Positions 35,549-46,504 of a stretch of DNA of 64,000 nucleotides are shown in pieces (position 1 is the stretch's first letter; every line of letters begins with the position of its first letter). Both the position numbers and the translations under genes were made by a program. The notes under the pieces are model-generated. The model was not told where the DNA came from. It worked only from the letters and a program-made list of their open reading frames with translations, and ran no database searches. The stretch is taken from positions 1,240,001 through 1,304,000 of the forward strand of contig JANATG010000001.1 in NCBI GenBank assembly GCA_029449235.1. Reading direction: 5' to 3'. This DNA is from Linnemannia schmuckeri. Its lineage: Eukaryota > Mortierellomycota > Mortierellomycetes > Mortierellales > Mortierellaceae.

Positions 35549-36882
35549 ATGAGGAAGAAAACGAATAGAAGGCAATAAGAGGTCGAAAGAGGAAAGAGGG
35601 ATAGAGACAGAGAAGAAAGTTGGGGTGAGAAAGGGCCGGGAGAGAGGCAGATCCTAGTCGCCATGCCAATTATTTCTATTTACGAACAAAAAATGAAAAA
35701 AGTGCAACTAAAATATGAGAGCAAACAGCCGGAAACCGTAAAAAAAAAAAAAAAAAAAAAAAAAAGACGCATACCTTTCCTTTCCTTCATTCAATCAACC
35801 AACCAAAGACCCCGTCGAGTTGAACGTCCGAGGACCGATCAAATAGGCTATTGTCTTTGATGAGGAAAAGGCAACATGAACGAAGATATTAAAGAGAGAG
35901 AGAAAGATAGAGAGAGAAAAGGGAGGAGAGAAAGTACTAATGCTGTCGTATGCCCTGTTGACAAAATTGGATGCATGCGAAAAGAAGGGGATTCGGGATG
36001 GATGTCCAAATGAAGGGAGCCTACCATGCAGGAAAGACCTCCTCTTACTATCTACCTGTCCTCCATGCAATGCACATACTCTTGTCTTCATAATTTAGAA
36101 TTGTTCTTCAGCATGGTTTCCATTGAGATTTGTTGATATTCAGGCACGAGGAGAAAGAAGAGACAAGAATTATAAAAGTGTCCTTCGGACAAATCGAGCT
36201 GTTGGGATTCGGGAATTGATTGAGCTGGCCCGGTGAAGGTGAGACAAAGAAGGTCGTCTGTCGGCCTGGTGCCTGAAAAAAAAGGGGATCCGGTGCCTGA
36301 AAAAAACAATTACTCAACTCTTTTTGGCACTAGTAATCAAATACAGCACACAGTCGGGAATCGATCCAGCTGCAGCAAAACAAACAAAACAGCCAGGCCG
36401 GAGAACACTCTTTATCCTCAGTCTCGACTGAGGGTGCAAAGCAGAACGCGGCGCGCTGTGTGTGCAATGATGTTTTTACCGGCAAAGTTGTACAGCGCAT
36501 GTACGGGTATGCTAATGATGATTTGTGCTTGTTGTTGTCGGTTAAGAATGGCGGTGTGCCTTTTTTGTTGCTTTGCAGTTCGCTTTCATGCGCGCGGTGG
36601 GACTGGGCGGGTGGGTGGCAATACCTCTCTTCTCAGTACACTTGCCTTGCCTCCCTCGCCTCCCTCCCCTCCCTGTGGGCTGAAGGAAAAGAAGTCATCA
36701 GTCTGGAGACATACAAACATGCATACATACAAATAATAACAACAAAGAGCGTTTTTTTCAGTCTAAGGATTTGTAACTTCGGTGATTTGGGCCTCCTCCT
36801 CGTCGTCCTTAGCCTGATGCTTGTTGCTTTGTTAGCGTTGAAAACAAAACAAAAAGAGTAGTGTGCGTGCCTGGTCCCTTAG

Positions 36883-36905
36883 TTTTTTTTTTTTTTTTTT
36901 TTTTT
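36883..36905. repeat. 23-base T run
   Basis: Homopolymer in non-coding DNA upstream of the Ser/Gln-rich gene. Confidence 0.95.
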
Positions 36906-37245
36906 AGAGAGACAGAGATATTTTGTAATGGTTTTTTTTTAAACCTCCTCTTCCCTCCCTTCCCACTCCATTTCACTCTTTTTCTTTCTTCACTTATTTC
37001 ACTTCCCTATTTCACTCTTGCTTTCTTACTCCTCTTATCCTCCTCCACTCTTGCACTCTTCTTTCTTCTTCCTTCTTCTATTTCCTCATCCTACTCCTTC
37101 TCATGTCACTCCTCATTCATTGTTAGCAATGGCTCATGCATCCTTCTTCTCAACAATAATTGTACTCTTTCCCTAATTTTTGTGTTCAAATCTTTTCTAC
37201 TCAATTATATTTATTTTAGTCCTCCCCTTTCCCGTCATAATAACC

Positions 37246-39732
37246 ATGCTACTCTCTCAAAGCTCAACGTCCTCCTCCTCACACTTCCCCCACTCCCAGT
37301 CGCGACCAACAACAACGACAAAACGAACAAGTCGCCCCCCTTCACCTCCGGTCGAAGAAGAAGCCAGTTCTAGATCACCCTCGACTTTGTTTTCATTATC
37401 ACATAGTCATCACTCGTTCCTACAATCTCCTACACACGCTCGCTCCAGTCCCGGCTCCTCTCCCTCCCTCTCTTCTTCCTCGCATAACCAACCTCAACAC
37501 CATAACAGCCATAGCCATCATCAGTCCCTTTCCAAAGACGCGTTGTCTGGATCCAACAATAGCAGCAGCAACTCCAGGAACTCCACCAATAGCAGCCACT
37601 ATTCAGCCCTCGCCCACTTCTTGAGGCCTTCTTCCTCAGCCTCGGTCGGAACTTCGGCGATATCTCCTTCATCTTCTGCCTATCACCACCTCCTTCCCGA
37701 GACAACCAACAAAGCCGAGAAGACGAAGGAGAATTTGGAAGCCAAGGAAATGGAGGGGGGAGGCGGGAATATCATGTCGTTCGCATCGGGATACAGTCTC
37801 TACCAGCAACAGCAACAGCAACAACAACAATATTCAATCCCGACAACGATCGCTAAGCCCGTGGCTATCTACCCTCAAGAGCTGCAGCCTTGTCGAAAGC
37901 GATACTCTCCCCGACATAGCGCACTCAACGGTGGAGTAGCAGGAGCAACAGGAGTGACTGGTTCTGGATCATCTTCATATCTTTCGTATGCCTCGGCCCT
38001 TGCAGCGACGATTGAACAGCTTCAACTGCAGCAACAACAGCACTTTCAGCAGATGCAACAGCTGCGTAAGAATGACCCATTATCCCTCCACAGTTTCGAC
38101 CGACCCCGAGGCACTATTACCAGCATCACAGACCATTCCAACTCTATCCATGAGCAACAACAACAGCACCAGCACAAATATGAACATAATCGTCATCGTA
38201 ATCGGAGCTCTTTCAACTCTCCCCCATCTCCTTGTACGACCGCTTCAGACGCGTCGTTGTCATCGTCGTCGACTTGTCACTACTCTTCTTCTCCTTCCTC
38301 CAACTCCTCGTCGGTTTCACGAACCCACTCGCGCACCTCTTCTCAGTCGACGCGCAAAAACAGCGACGGCAGCAATGACTCTATCGCCAACAGCAGCAAC
38401 AGCAGCGGCAGCAACATTTTCACGACACCATCGACAGGAACTACGAGCATGTCCCACTGCTCCCCCGTCTTGTCTCGGACCCTGACCAAAGCCTCGTCAC
38501 CTTCAGCAACAGCAACATCAACACTATTTTCAGAAGACGCAGCAGCCGCAGGAAAAACAGCATCATCAACTAAAACAACAGTCGTCGCCACTTCCGCTGT
38601 TATTGATGCAAAGGAGAAAGTTGACATGGATGATGGAAACACAAGGTTATCGCATCCTATGTCGTTTCCCTCCCCTCCTTCTTCCTCTTCTTCCTCTTCT
38701 TCCTCCTCGTCTTCGCTCAGCCTCAACCACGCTTCGACTGTAGGGGTGGTGGTACAAACATCTCGCTCCAGAATGTCATCTATGATCGGATCGACTCCTT
38801 CTGCTTCTGGTACCTTGCCCTCGTCGTTGTCGTCGTCGTTGTGGTTAGAGAACGACGATAGCAGCGGCAGTAGCAGCAACAATGAGAATGGCTGCTTCGA
38901 ATGCTGTGATAGCAGCTCTATTGGACTCCCATTTCGCTCGCCTTCACCACCAGCACCTCTGCAGCGTCTGTGCCTTCAACAGCAACAACAACAACATTCC
39001 AGTGCCCCCTCGTCATCCTCGTCTCGCATTTCGTCTCGCTTATCACATCAGCAACAACAACACCAGGATTCTTCAACAAGGCGAGCGTTGGTATCTGACA
39101 AACACGGATCGTTGGATTATCAGGGGCAACAACAACAACAACAACAACAACGTTGTCTTTTTTCGTGCTGTCAGCTGAAAGAAAGGAACAACAGGCGAAC
39201 TCAAAGTCCTCTGAGTCAGGGACAGGATCAGGGGCAGAGGCAGGGACAGGGGGACGATCGGTGGTCAGACGTGCACGCACAAGGCATCCGTCCAACGGCA
39301 ACACTGACTTCTCCGCCGTCCTCTCCTGCCTCGTCCTCGTCCTCGTCCTCCTACAACCATCATCACCGACTTCCCCAACGAACAAACCCGCACTACCCAC
39401 AGCACCGCCGCCACCCTTCGTCTCCTGCCTCTCTCGCCAGTATGTCCTCCTCCTACTACTACCCCGGATCCTCATCTCGCTCGACCTCCTCCGCTTCCAG
39501 ATCAACAACCCGTCGTCCAAAATCCGCACTTGCAACAACATCCCCCACAACAGCAGGAGCACTTGTGGCGGTGAACTCGGTAAAAGAGCTCTCGCCAAGT
39601 TCACCACAGGCAATCGCACAGAGTTCGAGTCGCTACATCCTCTTCATCTGGCTTCCCCTCCTCCCGCTCCTGATCCTTGCCATCGGTGGGCAGACCTCCT
39701 CCACCTTCGACTCTCCCGTTAACTACATCTAA
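37246..39732 (+). CDS. Ser/Gln-rich low-complexity protein with C-terminal membrane segment
   Basis: A single long open frame of 828 aa from ATG 37246. The frame stays open 22 codons upstream but without ATG, and a TTTTAG just upstream leaves a 5' exon possible. The protein is dominated by Ser runs, CAG/CAA-coded Gln runs, His/Asn patches and Thr/Pro stretches. The only ordered feature is a hydrophobic segment near the C-terminus (about 796-815, YILFIWLPLLPLLILAIGG) followed by 15 polar residues. This resembles a tail anchor, which would place the rest in the cytosol. No domain recognised. Codon use is regular and the frame is long, so I accept it as a gene. Confidence 0.65.
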   Translation: MLLSQSSTSSSSHFPHSQSRPTTTTKRTSRPPSPPVEEEASSRSPSTLFSLSHSHHSFLQSPTHARSSPGSSPSLSSSSHNQPQHHNSHSHHQSLSKDALSGSNNSSSNSRNSTNSSHYSALAHFLRPSSSASVGTSAISPSSSAYHHLLPETTNKAEKTKENLEAKEMEGGGGNIMSFASGYSLYQQQQQQQQQYSIPTTIAKPVAIYPQELQPCRKRYSPRHSALNGGVAGATGVTGSGSSSYLSYASALAATIEQLQLQQQQHFQQMQQLRKNDPLSLHSFDRPRGTITSITDHSNSIHEQQQQHQHKYEHNRHRNRSSFNSPPSPCTTASDASLSSSSTCHYSSSPSSNSSSVSRTHSRTSSQSTRKNSDGSNDSIANSSNSSGSNIFTTPSTGTTSMSHCSPVLSRTLTKASSPSATATSTLFSEDAAAAGKTASSTKTTVVATSAVIDAKEKVDMDDGNTRLSHPMSFPSPPSSSSSSSSSSSSLSLNHASTVGVVVQTSRSRMSSMIGSTPSASGTLPSSLSSSLWLENDDSSGSSSNNENGCFECCDSSSIGLPFRSPSPPAPLQRLCLQQQQQQHSSAPSSSSSRISSRLSHQQQQHQDSSTRRALVSDKHGSLDYQGQQQQQQQQRCLFSCCQLKERNNRRTQSPLSQGQDQGQRQGQGDDRWSDVHAQGIRPTATLTSPPSSPASSSSSSSYNHHHRLPQRTNPHYPQHRRHPSSPASLASMSSSYYYPGSSSRSTSSASRSTTRRPKSALATTSPTTAGALVAVNSVKELSPSSPQAIAQSSSRYILFIWLPLLPLLILAIGGQTSSTFDSPVNYI

Positions 39733-39736
39733 TCTT

Positions 39737-39765
39737 CCCCCCCCCCCCCCCCCTTTTTTTTTTTT
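39737..39765. repeat. C17-T12 homopolymer pair
   Basis: Begins four bases after the stop of the Ser/Gln-rich gene. Confidence 0.95.
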
Positions 39766-40006
39766 CTTTTTTCCCCAGTGCACCCACAATTTTATTGTTT
39801 TCTTTCATTTATCTTTTCTTTCATAATCTTAACATACCCTACCCCACTCTATTCCCTACCCTTTGTCTATAGTCCAATCCTATCCCCCAAACTAATAGTA
39901 ATCGTAATCTCTAATAACAGACCACTTCACAAAAAAAACACCCGATAACCATGGACGTTGAGAACTCGTGAGTTGTTAACGTGAACAAAAGTAAAGAGTC
40001 AGGTCA

Positions 40007-40032
40007 AAAAAAAAAAAAAAAAAAAAAAAAAA
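40007..40032. repeat. 26-base A run
   Basis: Homopolymer in the convergent 3' region. Confidence 0.95.
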
Positions 40033-40261
40033 GGTAGCAAACCTAGTTTGTACCTGAAAAGGTTCAAAGCCCTCCTTGGTGCTCCCAGAACATAAATTAC
40101 ATCATTTTACAACACAGTTTATATCTAAGCAAGAAAAGGGTGTACTGAGGAGAGAAAATGACCTCGTGAATAAAACGCTACATGAAAAACAAAAAGTTGA
40201 GAGAGAAAGGAGAGGGGAATCAAAACAGAAAAAGAACAAGAAAAGAAGGACCGCTTATTGT

Positions 40262-43200
40262 CTAGAACAATCCACGTTTCTGGACCTTGGTGCCGTCTTG
40301 AGGACCAGCGTTCAATCCAACCTCAAGTTCCTTCTGGATCTCGGCATGGCGTCTCTTCAAATCCTCAACCTCATCCAACTTGGCCTGCAAAGACGCAATC
40401 TCGTTCTCAACTGACTGACGCTCCTCTGCTGTTCCGATGGTCGAAAACTCCCAGTGGCCGTGATCACCCGTCAACTTGAGCAAATGCAAGTGATACTTGA
40501 ACAGAGCAGGACGATGCGAGATTGTAATCAAGGTAATACCCTCATCCTTGGCGTGATTGTACATCAATCCCTCAACATCCGAACTGACCGCAGATGTGCA
40601 CTCGTCCAAAATGGCAAACTTGGGCTTGTGATAGAACAATCTCGCCATGTTCATCTATGCATGCGGATAAAAATAGGCAAGATAGAAAACAACAGATTGT
40701 TAGGAAATGATGCACAAGAAAGGAAAAGAAACATAGCCGAACGACGCGTCTGGACGCAAAGATAAAAGCTTACTCTCTGCTTCTCTCCTCCAGAAAAGAC
40801 ATCCTTCCACTCCTTGACAGTGTCCCAGCCTCCCTCACGATCGGGAATGTAGGCCAAGTGAACATGCTTCAAGATGGTCATCAACTCCTCGTCTGTCCGA
40901 CCGGCCTTGATCATGTCGGCGTGCGAGTGAGGGTAAATAACCTGGTCTCTCAACGATCCAATCGACAAGTAGGCGCGCTGAGGAATGTAGAAGATATCCT
41001 TGGGGTTGGGCCGAGAGACCTCACCGCGGAAGACGGGCCAAAGGCCACTAACGAGACGAGCGAAACCAGTCTTACCGACACCGTTAGGTCCAGTGACAAG
41101 CATATGGTCGCCGGGCTTGACATCAACGTTCAAGTTACGCACCAACTCCTCGCCTCCGTTGGCGTTTCCGGGAGAGGGAGTCACAATGGGAACACCGACA
41201 AACTTGATGCCCTCGTAACCATAGCTCATGATGCCGCGGATGTCAGCCATCGAGTAATGCTCAGTCTCGGCATCTCCGTCTTGGGAAGAGGCTGAAGATC
41301 CAGTAGCCTTAGGGGCAGCTCCCTCGAACTGACCAGCCTGGAGCTGATGAAGGACAGAGATCAAGTTGTAAACACGAAGAGTCGAACCAGCCAACTCGGA
41401 CATTTCCTTGTAAGAGTACATCATACGTCCACCAGCATCGGCCAACGACATCATCAGACTATAGAATGAAGAGAAATGCAAAACATATTAGAAACAACTG
41501 GACGTAAATTGCCTTTGATCATTGAAAAGTAACCTCATAATGATGATCCTTACCGCTTGCTGGTGATGAAGCCCTTGGTACGGGCGCCAACCACCTTATC
41601 TCCGCTGGCAATATCTTTGACCGAGTCAACACCTCCCAAGGCAGGGAAGAAGACGGGCAAGGCACAGAGGGTCAAACCAACAGCAGACCAGCAGTACTTG
41701 ATAATAAAGTCCTCAAACATGTTGTAGGCGATACGGATCTTGTAGATCGAGTTGATGTGACGGATCAATCGCTTGTAGGTCCTGGTCAAAATCGAGTGCT
41801 CCAAGTCAGCTCCGTTGTAAAAAGCAACCTCTTCGGCGTTGGTGATCAAGCGAGTGTGAGCAGAGCGGAAGTCACCCTATTATGTACCAACGCATGTTCA
41901 ATAGCGTCAGGTCAGTAACTTTGAACCTGCTAATCAAACCTCTACCATTGTTTAGATGTGAAAAAAAGGCGCGAGTCGAAGTAAATGAAAACTACTTGCC
42001 TCCAACTTGGCCTCGACGGCGGCCAATTTACCAAAGGCAGGGGTGACCATGCGGAGCAAGAAGGCGGTGACAACATAGGAGACAAAGAGTCCACCCATTC
42101 CAGAGACACCGATGGAGCGCATCAGCTGGTAGTTGAAGATGATGGTATCCAAGATGGGCTTGCCCAAGTTGGAGTAGAGACCTGCCAAAGAATCACAGAA
42201 CTTGGCGACATCGGTGGTGATGTATTGGTCGACACCCTCAATGCGATCATCCAAGTTCAATGCTCTATAGTAAGTGACCTGGTCGTTGAGGTACAAGTCG
42301 TGGACGTAGCGAGTCAAGCGCGTTCGGAATGCGATCGAGAGCTTGGACTGTAAGTAACGAATCTATATGTTGAGCCAGTCAAAAGTTGACCATTTATAAG
42401 TTAGATTGTTTGTTTTACCACAAAGCGAAGACGCGTGTCGCTTGGCGTTGCGTGTTTGCATGTAGATATGGATGTGTATATGTAACTCCGTCGTTGTCAT
42501 TGTCGCCGTGTGTGCACGTCGGGTGAGTTCAACCGGCTGAATGATTTTTTTTTGTTGGTCGTTAGTTTCGTTGGTCGCGTCCCAATGTTGCTTTGCAATC
42601 ATAAATCGATCGACTACGCACAAAATTGTAGCGGCGCGTCCGGAGACAACTCTCCGAATGTGTTCGATCTAAGTTCCCTACCCCACCTTTCACAACATTT
42701 CTTGTTTCGTCCTTCCTTTTTGCACTCGTTCTCTTGGCCACGTTTGTTACCCCAATGGTTCCCAATGTTCCTTTTTTTGTCTGCTATGCTTATTCCTGCT
42801 GAACAACCGAATTGTAATGATGTCGATATGGTCGCATAGACTGACTAAATGATCAATTACGAGAAAAGCCATGTGAATCGAATGAAATTGACGTAAAGGA
42901 GTGATTCTGTATCCACTTGCCATGCTGTTGGTATAGGTGGCGGGAAGAGCGATAGCGAACCAGTAACCCAGGCCGCGGATGAATCCCTTGCCATTGCCGG
43001 CAATCTACGTGAAAGAAGAAGGGCAAGAAGCATATGCCAATAAAAGGAAGTCAGGGTCAGTTGATGGTAATGATGAAAAGCGAGATTAAGAGAGAAAAGC
43101 AGTAGACCAAGAGTATAACCATAGTTTGTTAACAGTAGTTCAAGCTTGATCCTCCGAGCTATCAAAAAAAAAATTCCATTTACTTACCAAGTTCTTGACA

Positions 43201-43733
43201 ATGGCTCCATCAAGACGAGCAACGACGACACTGAGGTAGGTACGGAGAACCAAGAAGGTGGTGTGAAGAATCAGGATCATGGTCTCCTTGCAGTGCAGCT
43301 TGGGGATCAAGATCTTGAAGATGGCCTCGATCTGGCGGAAGAACTCCTTGTTGACGCCGACCTTGACCGAGGACTTTGCAGAGGAAGCCGACGATCCGGC
43401 CGAGGCGACCTTGGATGGTGGGAAGTACTTGCGGTTGCGTGCAAACGTCTCTGGTGTGGTGTGCTTGATGGGTCTGGAAGTCTTTTTGGGAGCAACAATC
43501 TTGCCCTCCTTCACATTGAAGCTGCTGCTGCTGCCTTCGGTCGACACTTTGGAAGCAGTGGCGGCTTTCTTGGCCTTGGCCTGCTTATTGCTCAGATAGC
43601 GTCCGACAACAATGGCGATAAAGCTGACAAGGGCTACTGCAGGGAGAGGACGAGAACGGGCTGATTTTTTGGCGTGAACAGCATCGAGGACCGAGTTGAT
43701 CTGCTGAGGCAGGTCCTTTGAATGAGCGACCAT
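40262..43733 (-). CDS. Peroxisomal fatty-acid ABC half-transporter (ABCD/PXA)
   Basis: Exons on the minus strand are 43733-43188, 43004-42921, 42362-42000, 41876-41554, 41458-40774 and 40654-40262, giving 797 aa. It imports long-chain acyl-CoA into peroxisomes for beta-oxidation as a homo- or heterodimer. The N-terminal membrane domain includes LRTYLSVVVARLDGAIVKNL, TNSMIRYLQSKL and ITNAEEVAFYNG. The nucleotide-binding domain has Walker A GPNGVGKT (562-569), signature SGGEKQR (661-667), Walker B ILDECTSAVS (D684-E685) and the switch His in ISHRPAL. The C-terminus is a short coiled segment. A Ser/Lys-rich insert lies at residues 50-110. PXA1 and PXA2 cannot be told apart. Introns 42363-42920 and 41877-41999 must start with GC (GCAAGT), because only that keeps TNSM-IRYL and KLE-GDFR in frame. 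Confidence 0.95.
41877..41999 (-). other. GC-AG intron in the ABCD gene
   Basis: The donor is GAG|GCAAGT and the acceptor ATAG|GGTGAC. No GT donor nearby keeps frame and the conserved LEGDFR. Confidence 0.85.
42363..42920 (-). other. Second GC-AG intron in the ABCD gene (558 bp)
   Basis: The donor is ATG|GCAAGT and the acceptor TATAG|ATTCGT, giving the conserved TNSMIRYL. It is longer than most introns here, and no gene is recognised within. Confidence 0.85.
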
Positions 43734-44183
43734 GTTTGTTGTTGTAAATATGTAGTAATTGATATGGAGATGAGAAAAAAGGGTCGATGGAATGGAAGGG
43801 ATAATATGTCGCTTGCGTAGTTGTAGTAGGGGAGATGTATGGATGAAGAAGAGGCGAAGGAGAGGAGAGACCGGAGGATAGATTATGATGGAGATGCAAA
43901 ACTAGAACGAAGAAACAATTACACAAAGGTAATGAGAGAGAAAGTGTGTGTACAGGGGAGGTAGGAATGGAACAAGTTGTTGAAGGAACGATGGGAGAGA
44001 GTCGTACGGTCAACAAAAGTCGGAGAGAGAGGACGGAGGAGGGGGAAGGGATGGAGAAGGGGATGGAGAAGGGGATGGATGAAGGAGAAAGAAAAGAGAA
44101 GGAGAAGAGAAAAGTCAGCAACGAATAATACAACGACGAGGATGGAGAAGAACAAAAAATGTCCACGGCAAAAGAAAGACCGA

Positions 44184-44220
<37 letters not shown>

Positions 44221-45166
44221 TAGGGCGTACGGGATGAAAGGGAAGACAGAGAGAGAGAGCACACGGATCTGGCATGGAAGGATGAGGGTTGTGTGATTGT
44301 ATGTATGTGTGTGTATGTATGGCTGCACAGAGAGAGAGAGACTTACAAACACAAACAACAGACAGACAGTCAACCCCGCACTTCTCATCGCACAGAAATC
44401 ACCCTTCGCTCTCATTCGATGCGACAGACACCAGACACACGAGGCAAAACAACAGGATCATTCTTGTTGGCTGGCTTGTCTTCTATGTGTAAAGAATTGT
44501 GTGGGTGTATCCATGGGCTGACAAGCAGGTTGTCCTGTGTACCTCTGGCTTGAGAGAAAAGAGAGATCTATGTCAGTGGCTCGCAGTCACTGAACCTTAT
44601 TACATACTGATGTCCACACCCACGTGAAAGCCGTCCGTCTCCTGTCTCCTGTAACACGCTTCTTGCTCTCCAATCTTCACTGCAGAGAACATAAACACAT
44701 CAACGACCCTGTGTACCTATCTACTCGTTCAATACATCCCTGCTTGACGGCTTTTTTTTTTTTTTTTATTTCCTTCACTTCAATAAGGCACCTCGTAAAA
44801 AACAATAACCATGGATCCGTGAGAAAGAGCAATTATTTTTCTGACATCAAGTACTCTACAACTCAGCTCGGACATTTTTTCCAGGCAACACTCGCTCATC
44901 GTGTCAGGATTGATCAAGAAGTCCCTGCGTCTACTTCAGTGCCTTAATTGATTGATTGATTGGTCACAGGATCATTCAAAAAAGGGTACTGCCTTTGTGT
45001 ATCGTACGATTCTCAACGCGATCTCTGTATGAAGATACATAATGAATATTTACTAGTGAAAAGCTCTTGATTAAACTTATGATAACAAAAAACACAGGGT
45101 GCCGGAAATATTTACAGGATGGCTAACGTGCAAAGGGAGAAGAGAGGCTCCATGGTAACCCTACTA
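43734..45166. other. 1.4 kb intergenic region
   Basis: Upstream region of the ABCD gene and 3' flank of the acidic protein. It includes a purine-rich block (43990-44130, repeated GGGATGGAGAAG), an A33 run (44186-44218), a GTAT/TGTG patch (44290-44325) and a T run at about 44752-44768. No gene recognised. Confidence 0.6.
44186..44218. repeat. 33-base A run
   Basis: Homopolymer upstream of the ABCD gene. Confidence 0.95.
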
Positions 45167-46504
45167 TTATTGTTCATCGTCCATGGTCTCTCCAGAGCCA
45201 GCTTGGCCTAACAGATCCTCCTTCTTGTACTCTGCCTCGACTTCAGCCTCAGCCGCAACCTCACTCTCAATCTCAGATGCAACTTCCTCCTCCTCATATC
45301 CTTCTTCCTTCTCATCCTCAGAACCCCTATCGCCATGGAAAAGAGTCTCCGCATACCGATGCATGTCCTCATCAAGGTTAGCCTCCTCCGCAACAACTTC
45401 ATCCTCAATCATCCTCACCATCTCATCCGTCAACACCTCACCACTCGCCTCCTCAGCCTCCTCAATCCTATCCAGGATCTCTTCCTCAGCCTCCTCAAGC
45501 CGGTTCATGATATCGTCTTCAGTCTCGTCTAGAATCTCTTCATCGCGTTCCTCGCGCAGCTCCTCAATCGCGTCCTCGAGAGTTTCCTCGGCTTCTTCAA
45601 CGTGAGCCTTGGCCTCCGCTTCGAGATCTGAAACTGTCTCGGCCTCTTCCAGCTGTTCCAACAGCTCCTGGTCAGTACCGTCTTCCTTCTCTGACCCTTG
45701 CTCATCATCCTCTTCTTGTTTTGACCCGGCTTCCTTTTCATCAGACCAATCATTATTCATCGAGGTAGTAGTAATATCTTCGACAGCAGCCGCCTCGGGT
45801 GTCACATCAACGACGTTTTTCTCATCATCCTCCATGACCTCCGGCTCCATGGATTTGGACTCCAAAAGTGCGTCCTCATAGGCGCCACCAGCCAGAGAAG
45901 CACGGTCGGTACGCATGTCCATCCCGATGTCGACAGTCATGGGTGGGACATTGACCGTCGAAGGGAGGCAAGCATCTGACGCGCCATTATCTTGGCTACA
46001 GTCAGTTTCCGAGACACTAGTGGCCTCCACATACGTCTCCTGTTCGCCTCGACGATAATCCGTCACAGGCAACCGTTTATCCAACTGGGGAACGTGAAAA
46101 AGCAGAAGCGCAGTTGTTTTAGTATATGAAATCGCCCCAAATTTGGTGGCGTTGAACTTTTTTTTTTTCTTCTTGCACACGGTCAACAACAAATCTGCAG
46201 AGTAACGAACCTTGACACGTTCAACAAACGAGTTCAACCATGGAAGAGTCTTGACAGGTCTATCCTCACCAACAAGTGACGGCATCATAAGCTCGGTATC
46301 GTCCGCCAGAGCACTCCCCTTCTTGTTCTCGTGGAAGGTACTTTCAGCCAGGAAGGCTGTGCGGCCATCGAGACTACCGGCCTGAGGATCGGGCAGGGCC
46401 ACATAGTAAAATAGGACGAGCAATAAGAGCGATCCACTCAGGAGCGTTCGTTTCGAGGACAGGATGCGACCTCGATCGCTATTTCCTGTGGACCAGAGTA
46501 CCAT
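45167..46504 (-). CDS. Acidic membrane-anchored coiled-coil protein
   Basis: The frame is open for 445 codons from ATG 46504. A hydrophobic segment at residues 21-38 (LLSGSLLLLVLFYYVALP) behind Arg/Lys residues suggests a signal anchor (type II). The C-terminal two thirds are extremely rich in Glu and Asp, with Leu/Ile/Ala spacing that predicts long helices or coiled coil. A likely intron lies at 46085-46210 (GTTCGT...TTCCCCAG). It is 126 bp, so the frame stays open either way. Its translation contains a run of Lys and non-conserved hydrophobic text, which favours splicing and a 403-aa product. No family recognised. A secretory-pathway role is inferred only from the anchor. Confidence 0.75.
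   Translation of the reverse strand: MVLWSTGNSDRGRILSSKRTLLSGSLLLLVLFYYVALPDPQAGSLDGRTAFLAESTFHENKKGSALADDTELMMPSLVGEDRPVKTLPWLNSFVERVKVRYSADLLLTVCKKKKKKFNATKFGAISYTKTTALLLFHVPQLDKRLPVTDYRRGEQETYVEATSVSETDCSQDNGASDACLPSTVNVPPMTVDIGMDMRTDRASLAGGAYEDALLESKSMEPEVMEDDEKNVVDVTPEAAAVEDITTTSMNNDWSDEKEAGSKQEEDDEQGSEKEDGTDQELLEQLEEAETVSDLEAEAKAHVEEAEETLEDAIEELREERDEEILDETEDDIMNRLEEAEEEILDRIEEAEEASGEVLTDEMVRMIEDEVVAEEANLDEDMHRYAETLFHGDRGSEDEKEEGYEEEEVASEIESEVAAEAEVEAEYKKEDLLGQAGSGETMDDEQ

Larger units (their letters stand above)
33546..37245. other. 3.7 kb gene-free region with microsatellites
   Basis: No gene recognised. It holds the 3' flank of the hydrolase and the upstream region of the Ser/Gln-rich gene. 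It contains A/T runs (34486-34497, 35460-35507, 35742-35765, 36883-36905), an AGAC microsatellite, and a recurring GGTGCCTGA plus A-run motif (34473, 36269, 36292). The last 300 bases are pyrimidine-rich. Confidence 0.55.
39733..40261. other. Convergent 3' region with homopolymers
   Basis: 529 bp between convergent stops. It contains C17 then T12 (39737-39765), which could mark transcript 3' ends, and an A run at 40007-40032. No gene. Confidence 0.6.

Noticed and set aside
37180..37245. Upstream in-frame extension giving a hydrophobic N-terminus for the Ser/Gln-rich protein
   Set aside because: No ATG in the extension, and the DNA is a T-rich leader with a splice-acceptor-like TTTTAG.
38343..38882. 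179-codon acidic minus-strand frame
   Set aside because: Antisense of Ser codons (TCC/TCT) gives Glu/Gly runs. It is a shadow of the Ser/Gln-rich gene.
43585..44415. 276-codon frame fused with the ABCD 5' end in another frame
   Set aside because: The first ABCD exon has clear family sequence in its own frame. The upstream part is a low-complexity leader.
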